From: Bacteroidota bacterium
Lineage (GTDB): Bacteria; Bacteroidota; Rhodothermia; JANXDC01
Assembly (NCBI GenBank): GCA_025998875.1
Contig: AP024675.1
Span: 186,001-250,000, forward strand
Length of the DNA: 64,000 nt
Direction of reading: 5' to 3'
The notes under the pieces were generated by a model. The model saw nothing but the letters and a program-made list of their open reading frames with translations, was not told the DNA's origin and ran no database searches. The position numbers and the translations under genes are program-made. Below are positions 25,447-33,914 of the stretch, in pieces (the stretch's first letter is position 1; each line of letters begins with the position of its first letter).

Positions 25447-27051
25447 CTATCCCCATCCGGACATCCATCGGCCCGGGCGCCGAAAAAATAGGCTCACCCC
25501 TCCCAGACCGACCACAAGCAAGACGCTGTAGGCGGCCGCGCCACCGAAATCGAACAGACGCAGATAGGAGAAGATCTCCACGCTCACGGGCCGATTGGCG
25601 TAGGTATAGAGCAGGATGGAGGCCACGAATTCCGTGGCCGCCTGTACGAAAACAAGCCATCCACCCCCCAGCAGGGCGGGCCCCAGCAGGGGAAGCACCA
25701 GCCGGCGCCACAGATACCCCCTTCGAGCTCCGAGGGTGCGCGCGGCCTCCAGCAACCGATCCTGCACCGCCTCCCATCCGGAGGCAGCGGCCTGAACCCC
25801 CAGGGGAAGGGTGCGTACAAAATAGGCCAGAGGCAAAATCCAGAACGTGCCCACCAGAACCTGGGAAAGGGTAAAGGGATGGGGCCTCGAAAAGGCGGCC
25901 AGCAGCTGAATGCCCACCACGGTTCCGGGCAGGGCATAGGGCAACAGGCAGAGGGCCAGCAACAGGCGTCCCCCGGAAAGGCGCCGGGCCAGATACGCCA
26001 CCACCACCCCCGTGAGCAACACGGCCCCCGTGGCCAGCAGGGCCATCTGAAAGCTGGACCACAGGGGCTGAAGTGCCTCGGATCGACTCAGAATATCCGT
26101 GTAGTGGCGTATCGTCCAGCGCGACAACCCAGAAGAAAGCCACTGTAGGGGGTTTTCCTGAAACGAAAAACCAAAGAGCAACAGCAAAGGCGCACAGACG
26201 AAAAGCCCGTATCCCCCGGCGAACAGCCCGCCCAGCAAACGCCCCGTGCGGGACAACGAACGTCGGAGGGGACGAGGACTGCCTTTGGAGGCGCTTTTCA
26301 TCGGCGAGACCGTGCCCTCCAGCAACCCGAAGAGGATCAGCCCCACAAGCACAAGCACCACAGACAGAGCCGAGGCGGAGGGCAGGTCTCCGTTGAGTTT
26401 GTAATAATAAATCTGCGTGGTGAGCACCCGCTCATCGAAGGCGAACAGCAAAGGCGCTGTAAACGAGGACATCGAGACAAGAAAGATGAGCAGCGCGGCA
26501 CGGCGCCAGGCCGGCCAGAAAACGGGCAACGTCAGACGCACGAACCGGCGCACCCCTCGAACCCCCAGTAGAGCGGCGGCCTCCCACCAAGCACCGTCGA
26601 CCTGCTCCAACCGGGCGCGCGTAAACAGGTAGCCGTACGGGTGCAGGGCATAGACATGCACCAGCCAGACGGCCAGCATACCGGGCAGATGCAGGGCCAT
26701 CCAGCCCCCCTCGAGAAGCAGATAAAGGGCCACTACACCGATCAGCGGAGGCAACGCCAGAGGCCACAACGCTACGATCTGCACCCACCCCCGACCGGGG
26801 ATGCGGTAGACCCCAACGGCCCAGGCCAGCATCGCGCCCAGCGGCAGGGCGCCCAGCACGGTAGCCAGGGAAAGGATGAGAGAATTCCAGAGCGCCTCCT
26901 GATTGACCGGCAGTGCGAGAACCCGACGAAGGGAGGGAAGCCCGAGCTCGAAGACCCGAAGCTGGGGATAGAGGATGTAGGCAGATAGCCAAGAAGCGAT
27001 CCCCACAGCGAGCCCCGGTAGGAAGAAGCGCCTCACGGAGAGCCGTTCCAC
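25447..27051 (-). CDS. Two-domain ABC transporter permease (Fe3+/thiamine type)
   Basis: The 534-residue chain fuses two permease units with about 12 membrane helices. Each ends in an EAA loop: WWEAAALLGVRGVRRFVRLT and LLEAARTLGARRGYLWRRLV. This layout is typical of FbpB/ThiP-like importers of iron or thiamine. A GTG at 27051 is the start, overlapping recJ by 19 bases. No ATP-binding or substrate-binding protein gene is adjacent, so partners must be elsewhere. The substrate is uncertain. Confidence 0.8.
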   Translation of the reverse strand: MERLSVRRFFLPGLAVGIASWLSAYILYPQLRVFELGLPSLRRVLALPVNQEALWNSLILSLATVLGALPLGAMLAWAVGVYRIPGRGWVQIVALWPLALPPLIGVVALYLLLEGGWMALHLPGMLAVWLVHVYALHPYGYLFTRARLEQVDGAWWEAAALLGVRGVRRFVRLTLPVFWPAWRRAALLIFLVSMSSFTAPLLFAFDERVLTTQIYYYKLNGDLPSASALSVVLVLVGLILFGLLEGTVSPMKSASKGSPRPLRRSLSRTGRLLGGLFAGGYGLFVCAPLLLLFGFSFQENPLQWLSSGLSRWTIRHYTDILSRSEALQPLWSSFQMALLATGAVLLTGVVVAYLARRLSGGRLLLALCLLPYALPGTVVGIQLLAAFSRPHPFTLSQVLVGTFWILPLAYFVRTLPLGVQAAASGWEAVQDRLLEAARTLGARRGYLWRRLVLPLLGPALLGGGWLVFVQAATEFVASILLYTYANRPVSVEIFSYLRLFDFGGAAAYSVLLVVGLGGVSLFFRRPGRWMSGWG

Positions 27052-28781
27052 ACCTCCTTTGCCCCCTCCAGAAGCCGCAGGTCCCGGAGCCGCAGCTGCA
27101 GGCTCGGTATCCCGTTGTAGACGTTCTCCTCGATGCTGAAGACGATCGACACCGGCCTGCCCTCCCGCGCCCGACGCACCAGGGGATAGAGCTCATGCAT
27201 CTGGAAGCCGATCACCTCGAAAGTCGGCCCACCAGGCTGATCGACGGTGAACTTCAGGTGCCCGGATCCCACAATAGCGGGCATAGAGCGCACGCGCACA
27301 TTGTGGGCCACAAACAGGGGCTGCATGTTCTGAGGACCGTAGGGAGCAAACTGCTGGAGCACCTTCCAGAAGCGGGGGGTGATGTCGCGCAGCTCCAGCG
27401 GGGCGTCGATGCGCAGCTCGGGTATGAGCAGCGTCTCATCGAGCGTCTCCCATACAACGGCATTGAAACGCTCCTGAAAGGCGGCCACATTTCGGGGCTC
27501 CAGGCTCATGCCCGCCGCGTATCGGTGTCCGCCGAACTGCAGCAGCAGATCCTCGCAGGCCCGGATGGCGGCAAACAGATCATATCCCTCGATACTGCGC
27601 GCCGAACCCTTAACCAGCCCGTCAACAGCCGTCAGCATCACCGTGGGCCGATAGAAGCGCTCCACAAGGCGGGAGGCCACGATCCCGATCACCCCCAGAG
27701 GCCAGTGGGGCTGATAGAGAACCAGCCCCCGATAGCCGCGCGCGATGAACTCCTCTTCGGCCAGACGCACCGCCTCTTCATGGGTGCGGTCGTCGAGCTC
27801 GCGACGCTGCCGGTTGAGCTGCTCCAGCAGCTCGGCCAGCTGGGAGGCCTCCTCGGTGGACCGGGCGATGAGCAGCTCCACGGCCACCCGGGCATCCCCC
27901 ATGCGGCCGGCGGCGTTAATGCGGGGCCCGAGCATGAAGACGATCTGATGCGTGCTCAGCTCCCCCGCTCGCAAACCGGCCCGCTCGATAAGGGCCTGCA
28001 GGCCGGGACGGGGATTTCGGTTGAGCCGCTCCAGCCCCAGACGCATGAGCACCCGGTTCTCCTCCACCAGCGGCACAATATCGGAGGCCGTCGAGACGGC
28101 CACCAGGTCCAGATATTCCTCCGCCAGCATGGGATCGAGCCCCAGCTCCTGCAGGGTGGCCTGAATGAGCTTAAAGCCCACCCCACAGCCGGTAAGCTCT
28201 TTGAACGGATAAGGACAATCCGGACGCTTCGGATCCAGCACGGCCAGTGCCTCAGGCAACAAGGGGCCGGGTTCGTGATGGTCACAGATAATGAGGTCGA
28301 TTCGACGCCGGCGGGCCTCCTGCGCCTCCTCCAGGGCGGTAATCCCGCAGTCCAGCGCCACGATCAGCCGCACCCCCAGCGCATCGGCCTGCTCAATACC
28401 AGCCAGATTGAGCCCGTATCCCTCCCGATAGCGGCTCGGCACGTAGTAGGAAACCGGCACGCCAAGGCTTTTCAGAAACGTGTACATCATCGCCGTGGCC
28501 GTGGTGCCGTCGACATCATAGTCCCCGTAGACGAGCACGGGCTCCGATCGGCGCACCGCCTCGGCCAGCCGGCGCGCGGCCGGCTCCATATCCCGCATCA
28601 GGAACGGATCAAAGAGCTCCCCCCAGTGGGGTCGAAAAAACCGACGTGCCTGCTCGAACGTACGCACCCCCCGGAGCGCCAGCACCCGGGCCAGAGCGGG
28701 ACTGATGTTGAGCAGGCTGACGAGCCGCTCAACCACAGAGGGATCGTCTGGGCTCAGCAGGCTCCATCGAAATGCGGGCAT
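27033..28781 (-). CDS. recJ: Single-stranded-DNA-specific exonuclease RecJ
   Basis: A 582-residue protein with DHH-family motifs: VYGDYDVDGTTATAMMYTFL, the DHH itself in IICDHHEPGP, and MLGPRINAAGRMGDARVA. A DHHA1/OB-like C-terminal part contains FGGHRYAAGMSLEP. RecJ degrades single-stranded DNA 5' to 3' in recombination and mismatch repair with Mn2+ or Mg2+. The ATG at 28781 matches the family start; the upstream open frame has a different character. It follows the methyltransferase gene of the glycan operon and precedes the ABC permease. Confidence 0.92.
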   Translation of the reverse strand: MPAFRWSLLSPDDPSVVERLVSLLNISPALARVLALRGVRTFEQARRFFRPHWGELFDPFLMRDMEPAARRLAEAVRRSEPVLVYGDYDVDGTTATAMMYTFLKSLGVPVSYYVPSRYREGYGLNLAGIEQADALGVRLIVALDCGITALEEAQEARRRRIDLIICDHHEPGPLLPEALAVLDPKRPDCPYPFKELTGCGVGFKLIQATLQELGLDPMLAEEYLDLVAVSTASDIVPLVEENRVLMRLGLERLNRNPRPGLQALIERAGLRAGELSTHQIVFMLGPRINAAGRMGDARVAVELLIARSTEEASQLAELLEQLNRQRRELDDRTHEEAVRLAEEEFIARGYRGLVLYQPHWPLGVIGIVASRLVERFYRPTVMLTAVDGLVKGSARSIEGYDLFAAIRACEDLLLQFGGHRYAAGMSLEPRNVAAFQERFNAVVWETLDETLLIPELRIDAPLELRDITPRFWKVLQQFAPYGPQNMQPLFVAHNVRVRSMPAIVGSGHLKFTVDQPGGPTFEVIGFQMHELYPLVRRAREGRPVSIVFSIEENVYNGIPSLQLRLRDLRLLEGAKEVWNGSP

Positions 28782-28825
28782 GTCTATGTCGGATCTGTTT
28801 TCCCATCGATCGGAAAGGTGAGGCC

Positions 28826-29662
28826 TCAGGCTATATTTTCGCAACCCTCGGGCTTTCGGACGATGAGCAAAAGCCCCGCACCTGTGGGGTGGTCCATCCG
28901 CACATCGAGGGCGTGTAACAGCAACCCCACGGGCAGGGCGAAAAGATAGTAGAGGGCAATAAGCGGCCAGGCCATCCTGCGCTCCAGCCAGGGCAGCGGC
29001 CAGCGGATGAGCAGCCTCCAGGCCCACTGGCCCGGCCAGCCGTAGGTGTAACGGGCCTCCATGGGATGCAGACCCAGAGCCCGCAGGCGCTTCAGGAGCT
29101 CGTCGCGATTATAGCCCTCCCGGGCATGTTCTTCGATGAAGCTCCCCTGGCCGGGCTGCTCCACGCCCGACCCTCCCTGATCGGAGGGCGTATTGAGGAG
29201 CAGATATCCCCCCGGGCGCAACATGGCCGCCATGGCGCGCAAAGCGGCCTCATCATCCGGAATATGCTCCAGCACGTCGACGCAAAGGATGAGATCAAAA
29301 CAGGGCTCGGCGGTGCCAAAACGCTCCAGATCGGCCAGCACCCAGTAGATGCGCTCTTCATACGGGGGACGATGCAGAAAACGCCTGGCGCTCTCCAGAT
29401 ACGTTTTCTTCACATCCAGGGCCAGCACGCGCGCCTGAGGCCAGTAACGCAGTATACGCCAGGCGTAGAGGCCAAAACCCGTGCCCGCATCCAGAGCCCA
29501 GAAGGGATAGCGGGGCATTAGGGGACGCAGCCGGCGCAGGGCGCGCCGCAGATGCCAGTTGCGCAACAGCAACAAGTCCGACAGGGCGTAAAAAAGCCGC
29601 TGCCCCCAGGGCCGGTTTCGGGTAAAACGGGCTATCCGATCCTTGAGGAGCTCGTAACGCAT
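28826..29662 (-). CDS. SAM-dependent methyltransferase (class I)
   Basis: A 278-residue protein with the Rossmann motifs ALDAGTGFGLYAWRIL (motif I), LDVKKTYLESARRF, and ILCVDVLEHIPDDEAALRAM (motif post-I). A hydrophobic C-terminal segment (WPLIALYYLFALPVGLLLHAL) suggests membrane association. It probably methylates a lipid or glycan intermediate, since it overlaps gmhB by 31 bases at the tail of a heptose/glycosyltransferase operon. The substrate cannot be read from sequence. Confidence 0.8.
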   Translation of the reverse strand: MRYELLKDRIARFTRNRPWGQRLFYALSDLLLLRNWHLRRALRRLRPLMPRYPFWALDAGTGFGLYAWRILRYWPQARVLALDVKKTYLESARRFLHRPPYEERIYWVLADLERFGTAEPCFDLILCVDVLEHIPDDEAALRAMAAMLRPGGYLLLNTPSDQGGSGVEQPGQGSFIEEHAREGYNRDELLKRLRALGLHPMEARYTYGWPGQWAWRLLIRWPLPWLERRMAWPLIALYYLFALPVGLLLHALDVRMDHPTGAGLLLIVRKPEGCENIA

Positions 29663-30207
29663 GCGGTTAGAATGCGTTCCACGGCTTCGGTGATGTCTGA
29701 GACCACATAATCGGCGATGGTATGCTCGGCCTCCTGCGCCCCGTATCCGGTGCGCACCAGCAGGGTAGTCATGCCCAGCGCCCGCCCGGGCAGGAGATCG
29801 CTATTGCGATCCCCGACCACGAAACAGGCCCGGGGGTCCAAGCACCAGTCCCGAATGGCGCGCTCGAACATGCCCGTCTGCGGCTTGCGCCAGGAACTGG
29901 AACGCCGGTAGGCGGAGACGATTCCCTCCGGATGAAAGGGGCAGTAGTAGAAGGCGTCGATCCAGGCCCCGTGGGCGGCCAGCTCCTGCTGCATGCGCTC
30001 ATGCAGGCGAAGGACGTCCTGCTCGGTACAGCGACCACGGGCCACCGCGGCCTGATTGGTCACCACAATGACCCGGAACCCGGCCTCGTTGAGCTGCCGG
30101 ATGGCCTCCGGAGCGCCGGGAATCCAGGAGAAGGCCTCCCATCGGCAGACGTAGTGCCGCTCCACGTTCAGCGTACCGTCTCGATCCAGAAAAACGGCCC
30201 GATTCAT
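29632..30207 (-). CDS. gmhB: D-glycero-D-manno-heptose-1,7-bisphosphate 7-phosphatase
   Basis: A 191-residue HAD phosphatase: LDRDGTLN with nucleophile Asp, VVTNQAAVARG, the GmhB insert FYYCPFHPEG, and VVGDRNSDLLPGRALG. It removes the 7-phosphate of heptose 1,7-bisphosphate. In most GmhB proteins a zinc site is completed by a CxC before RKP; here that segment is SSWRKPQTG, so the site appears lost. The ATG at 30207 overlaps the gmhA stop (ATGA). The pathway context (gmhA, hddA, hddC) supports the name strongly. Confidence 0.88.
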   Translation of the reverse strand: MNRAVFLDRDGTLNVERHYVCRWEAFSWIPGAPEAIRQLNEAGFRVIVVTNQAAVARGRCTEQDVLRLHERMQQELAAHGAWIDAFYYCPFHPEGIVSAYRRSSSWRKPQTGMFERAIRDWCLDPRACFVVGDRNSDLLPGRALGMTTLLVRTGYGAQEAEHTIADYVVSDITEAVERILTACVTSSSRIG

Positions 30208-30800
30208 GATTGCTCCGTTCCGAATAGCTCTCGTTCCACGATGGCGCATATTAGATGCCCGCAGAGCTCATGTCCCTCCTGAATGCGGGCTACGTCTCTG
30301 GAGGGGATCACGACCAGATAATCGCACCAGGTGCTCAGCACACTCCCCCTGGCGCCGGTAAAGCCCACCGTCACCGCTCCGAGGGAGCGGGCCACCTCGA
30401 AGGCGCGGATCACGTTCTGCGAAGAGCCGCTGGTGGAGATGCCGACGACCATGTCCCTTGGGCTGAGCAGACCGGCCAGAGGACGGGCGAAGACCCACTC
30501 GTAGCCGAAATCGTTCCCGATAGCCGTAATCTGGGAGCTGTTCGTGGTCAGCGCGATAGCGGGCAGGGCGGGACGATTGAGATAAAACCGACCGGAGAGC
30601 TCCGCCGCCCAGTGTTGCGCATCGGCCGCGCTGCCGCCGTTGCCGAAGAAGTAGACCCGCCCCCCGTCTCGGAAGACGGAAACCATGCGCAGCGCGATCT
30701 CCAGGAGGGTCTCCCGCATCTCTAGGACGGCCTCCTGCACGCGGCGTGCCTCCAGAAGCTGATCCTCGATCCACTCCAGGTACTTTACTGCCGTGTCCAT
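30204..30800 (-). CDS. gmhA: Phosphoheptose isomerase GmhA
   Basis: A 198-residue SIS-domain protein with YFFGNGGSAADAQHWAAELS, LTTNSSQITAIGNDFGYEWV, VGISTSGSSQNVIRAF and the C-terminal ligand segment EGHELCGHLICAIVE. These are the active-site parts of GmhA, which converts sedoheptulose 7-phosphate to D-glycero-D-manno-heptose 7-phosphate. It overlaps hddA by 16 bases and gmhB by four, so the three are co-translated. Confidence 0.93.
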   Translation of the reverse strand: MDTAVKYLEWIEDQLLEARRVQEAVLEMRETLLEIALRMVSVFRDGGRVYFFGNGGSAADAQHWAAELSGRFYLNRPALPAIALTTNSSQITAIGNDFGYEWVFARPLAGLLSPRDMVVGISTSGSSQNVIRAFEVARSLGAVTVGFTGARGSVLSTWCDYLVVIPSRDVARIQEGHELCGHLICAIVERELFGTEQS

Positions 30801-31903
30801 GTCTGCATCCCCGAGTCCGTAAAGCCAAAGTGCATCACCTGCGCGCCGTGGTATTCGAGGGCGCGGATCACGTCGTGCCGCCGGTGAAATTCCGTGAAGA
30901 AAAACATAAACCCGCCTCCGCCGGCTCCGGAGATCTTGCCCCCCAGCGCGCCCGCCTGGCGCGCGGCTTCATAGAGCTGGTCGATGAAGGGGTTGGAGAT
31001 CTTATCCGAGATGCGCTTCTTCTCCATCCAGGCCTCATGCAGCAGAAGCCCAAACTCCCGGAAGTTGCCCGTCAGCAGGGCGCGCTTGAGCTCTACGGCG
31101 AATTGTTTGGTGCGGTCCATGGCCTCGACGGATTCCTCCCGACCCTGACGGTAGTTCTCGATCTGGCTCTCAATGATCTGCGCCGAATATCGGCTCCGAC
31201 CCGTATAGGCGAGCACCAGGGAGTATTCCAGCTCGCTGATCCACTCCGGAGGCAGGCGCAGGGGGTTGACCAGCACCAGGTCGCCGTAGAACTCCATGAA
31301 GTTGAACCCCCCGAAAGCGGCCGCGTACTGGTCCTGCTTGCCCCCCTTGATGCCCAGATCCAGGCGCTCGATCTCGTAGGCCAGCTGGGCGATCTCGTAT
31401 CGATCCAGGCCCAGCTGCAGCCAGGCGTCGAAAGCGCCAATGAGGGCCACGACCATCGTGGAGGAGGCGCCCAGGCCCGACCCGGGGGGGCAATCGGTGT
31501 GCGTGTAGAGATCGAAGCTCAAGCGCAACTGATCGATCCCCAGGCGCTGGATGACCCCCCTGGCCAGGTCCATTTCGTAGTGAACCGGCGGAGGCCCTTC
31601 ATCGACGCGGTAGGAAACGGTTTGCTCGTAATCGAGCGAACGCAGCGTGATGCGCCCCGTATTGTTGGGCACGATCGTCACGTACGCATAGCGATTGATC
31701 GTGGCATTGAGCACCAGCCCTCCGCGTTCGTCCGCATACGGAGAGACATCCGTGCCCCCTCCCCCGAAGCTGATCCGAAGCGGCGCCCGGGCGCGGATGA
31801 TCAGACCGGTTCGCAGGAGCTCTCCCCCACCGTGTCCACGTTGGATCATGCGCAAACCCCGGTCGATTTTCGCCTGCAGTTCCGGAGCCATATACTCCCC
31901 CAT
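30785..31903 (-). CDS. hddA: D-glycero-D-manno-heptose 7-phosphate kinase (GHMP)
   Basis: A 372-residue GHMP kinase: N-terminal APLRISFGGGGTDVSPYADE, the glycine-rich ATP loop CPPGSGLGASSTMVVALIGA, and the C-terminal KISGAGGGGFMFFF. This pattern fits HddA, which phosphorylates heptose 7-phosphate at C1. A 33-residue N-terminal extension precedes the usual kinase start; a second in-frame ATG at 31891 would shorten it only slightly. The order hddC-hddA-gmhA-gmhB is a complete GDP-heptose route. Confidence 0.9.
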   Translation of the reverse strand: MGEYMAPELQAKIDRGLRMIQRGHGGGELLRTGLIIRARAPLRISFGGGGTDVSPYADERGGLVLNATINRYAYVTIVPNNTGRITLRSLDYEQTVSYRVDEGPPPVHYEMDLARGVIQRLGIDQLRLSFDLYTHTDCPPGSGLGASSTMVVALIGAFDAWLQLGLDRYEIAQLAYEIERLDLGIKGGKQDQYAAAFGGFNFMEFYGDLVLVNPLRLPPEWISELEYSLVLAYTGRSRYSAQIIESQIENYRQGREESVEAMDRTKQFAVELKRALLTGNFREFGLLLHEAWMEKKRISDKISNPFIDQLYEAARQAGALGGKISGAGGGGFMFFFTEFHRRHDVIRALEYHGAQVMHFGFTDSGMQTWTRQ

Positions 31904-31933
31904 AGCCCAGCGTTGCCCCGAGATGTCGGCGGA

Positions 31934-31950
31934 CGTCTCATCTTGAGACG
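31934..31950 (-). promoter_or_regulatory. Hairpin in the hddC-hddA gap
   Basis: Perfect seven-base arms CGTCTCA (31934-31940) and TGAGACG (31944-31950) enclose a three-base loop, about 30 bases upstream of the hddA start. No T-tract follows, so it is not a standard terminator. It may affect mRNA stability or translation within the operon. Confidence 0.35.
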
Positions 31951-32058
31951 CCCCGTACGCAGTTGAATATCACCCTGTATGGCCGAGTTCCGGAAAAAGC
32001 CCAACGGCTAGGTTCTCAGGGCCCACGTTCCGGTTCGTGCCCGACCGGGGTGTATGCG

Positions 32059-32790
32059 TCAAATATCGTGCGCATAGCGGGCCAGAAACGCCTCGGCTCG
32101 GGAGTAATCTTCTGGCACACCGATATCCAGAAAGGCGGCCTCAGGGAAGGGGACGGCGTACACCCCCTGACCGATCCAGCGGGGAAAAAGCTCGCGCTCC
32201 AGCGAACAGGGCCGATGCGAGGGCATCTGCCGCAGAAGGGTGCGCTCAAGCACATAAAGCCCGGCATTGATCCAGACAGCCTCCCCCGAGGCAGGTGCCT
32301 TCTCCAGGAACGCCTCCACCCGTCCGGTTTCCGGATCGAAGCGCACCGTTCCATAGCGATTGGCCTCTTGCAACCGTACGAGTGCGATCGTGGCCTGCGC
32401 CCCCGGTCGGTTCCGGTGCGCCTGCCAGAGCTTGCGGAGCGATCCGGTAAAGAAGGTGTCCCCGTTGAGCACGAAGGCGCGCTCCAGCTCGGGCACCTGC
32501 TCGAAGACATAGGCCACGGCTCCGCCGGTGCCCAGCGGTTCGGGCTCGCGGATGCTCTGCACCTCAAGCCCCCCGGGCACGCACTCCCGGAGGGCCTCTT
32601 GGACGCGTTCGGCCTGGAAGCCGGTGCTCAGCAGGACCCGACGTATCCCCTGAGCCCGCAGGTTGTGCAGCACATAAGCCAGAAAAGGACGGCCCCGGAT
32701 CGGGGCCAGCACCTTGGGTGTTTCCCCCAGCACGGCACGCAGGCGAGTACCCAGGCCGCCTGCCAGCACGATGGCGCATGCCTCGATCAT
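32059..32790 (-). CDS. hddC: D-glycero-alpha-D-manno-heptose 1-phosphate guanylyltransferase
   Basis: A 243-residue nucleotidyltransferase: AIVLAGGLGTRLRAVLGETPK, then EPLGTGGAVAYVF, FVLNGDTFF and a C-terminal FLDIGVPEDYSRAEAFL. The FLDIGVPEDY segment is typical of the HddC/RmlA-like group. It activates heptose 1-phosphate to GDP-heptose; guanylyl rather than adenylyl specificity is inferred from the hddA partner. It overlaps the stop of the preceding glycosyltransferase by four bases and lies 155 bases before hddA. Confidence 0.85.
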   Translation of the reverse strand: MIEACAIVLAGGLGTRLRAVLGETPKVLAPIRGRPFLAYVLHNLRAQGIRRVLLSTGFQAERVQEALRECVPGGLEVQSIREPEPLGTGGAVAYVFEQVPELERAFVLNGDTFFTGSLRKLWQAHRNRPGAQATIALVRLQEANRYGTVRFDPETGRVEAFLEKAPASGEAVWINAGLYVLERTLLRQMPSHRPCSLERELFPRWIGQGVYAVPFPEAAFLDIGVPEDYSRAEAFLARYAHDI

Positions 32791-33914
32791 GGGCGCAGAA
32801 GATCTTCGATCGCTTCCACCAGTCGATCCCAGCTGTACCGGGCCCGGAGAAGGCCAATAGCCGCTCGCATACGTTCTCCCTCCTGGGGAGAACGGAAAAA
32901 GCGCACGATCGCCTCGGCCATCGCCTTCGGGTCGCGGGGGGGCACAAGCAGGCCTGTCTCCCCATCCCGGACGAACTCCGGCAGTCCACCGACCGCGGTG
33001 GCCAGCACGGGCCGCTCCAGCTGCATGGCAATCAGGCCCACTCCGCTCTGGGTGGCCTCCAGGTAGGGCAAGACAACCAGATCGGCGGCGGAGAAAAACA
33101 GGCGAACCTGCTCGTTGGGTATGTACTCGGGGTAGAAGCGCACCCGATCCCCCAGCCCCAGACGATCTACCGCCTCCCGGTAAGGGCGCTCGTCCTCGTA
33201 GAACTCCCCCGCTACAAGCAACAGCAGATCCGGTAGCGCCCTACTGGCCGCTGCGACGGCCTCAAGCAACAGCCCGAGGCCTTTATACGGGCGCACATAG
33301 CCGAAAAAGAGCAGAATCGGCACATCGGGAGGCAGACCCAGCGCGCGCCGGGCCTCGCCGGTGGGCACCGGATCCCCGAAGAGCGTGTAGCGGGGATGTT
33401 CGATTATTCGAAACGGCCTCTGCAGGCCAAGCCCGCGAACTTCCTCGGCCACGGCCCGGGATAGAAAGAGAAACGCCTCACAGGAACGCAGGAAAAAACG
33501 GCTCAGCGCGTGATCCCCTAGATGGCGCTCATGAGGCAGCGCGTTATCCACGATGGCCAGCACGCGGATCCCGGCGCGACGCAGCAGACGGGCCATGACG
33601 CCAAAGGCGGGGGCGAAAAAGGGCATCCAGTAGCGAAATATAACGGCCTCCACCCCAAGGGATCGGATCCGATAGGCGGCCTGAAGCCACGTCCAAGGCA
33701 GAAGCGTATCGATCCATCGCAGACCCGCTATGGCATCGGCCCGGGGCCGATCGTACTGCGTACGCCCCGGAAAGAGCCAGTCCGGATACTGTCTGCGAAA
33801 AGTCACCAGCACAGGCTCGTGCCCCCGGGCCTGCAGGGCCCGGTACAGCGCCTCCTGAAAATGCACCAGTCCTCCGCGATACGGATAGGCCGGTCCCACA
33901 AGAGCGAGCTTCAC
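32787..33914 (-). CDS. Glycosyltransferase family 4 (GT-B fold)
   Basis: A 375-residue protein with a GT-B layout: N-terminal LVGPAYPYRGGLVHFQEALY acceptor domain and a donor domain with ILLFFGYVRPYKGLGLLLEA. The E-x7-E region reads QSGVGLIAMQLERPVLATAVGG. It transfers a sugar from a nucleotide donor to a lipid-linked glycan at the inner membrane. A GTG at 33914 overlaps the previous stop (GTGA). Given the operon, the donor may be GDP-heptose, which is inference. Confidence 0.83.
   Translation of the reverse strand: MKLALVGPAYPYRGGLVHFQEALYRALQARGHEPVLVTFRRQYPDWLFPGRTQYDRPRADAIAGLRWIDTLLPWTWLQAAYRIRSLGVEAVIFRYWMPFFAPAFGVMARLLRRAGIRVLAIVDNALPHERHLGDHALSRFFLRSCEAFLFLSRAVAEEVRGLGLQRPFRIIEHPRYTLFGDPVPTGEARRALGLPPDVPILLFFGYVRPYKGLGLLLEAVAAASRALPDLLLLVAGEFYEDERPYREAVDRLGLGDRVRFYPEYIPNEQVRLFFSAADLVVLPYLEATQSGVGLIAMQLERPVLATAVGGLPEFVRDGETGLLVPPRDPKAMAEAIVRFFRSPQEGERMRAAIGLLRARYSWDRLVEAIEDLLRP

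Noticed and set aside
26913-28949. Long plus-strand frame opposite recJ
   Set aside because: Antisense shadow, His/Gln/Arg-rich, no domain; recJ is clearly coded on the other strand.
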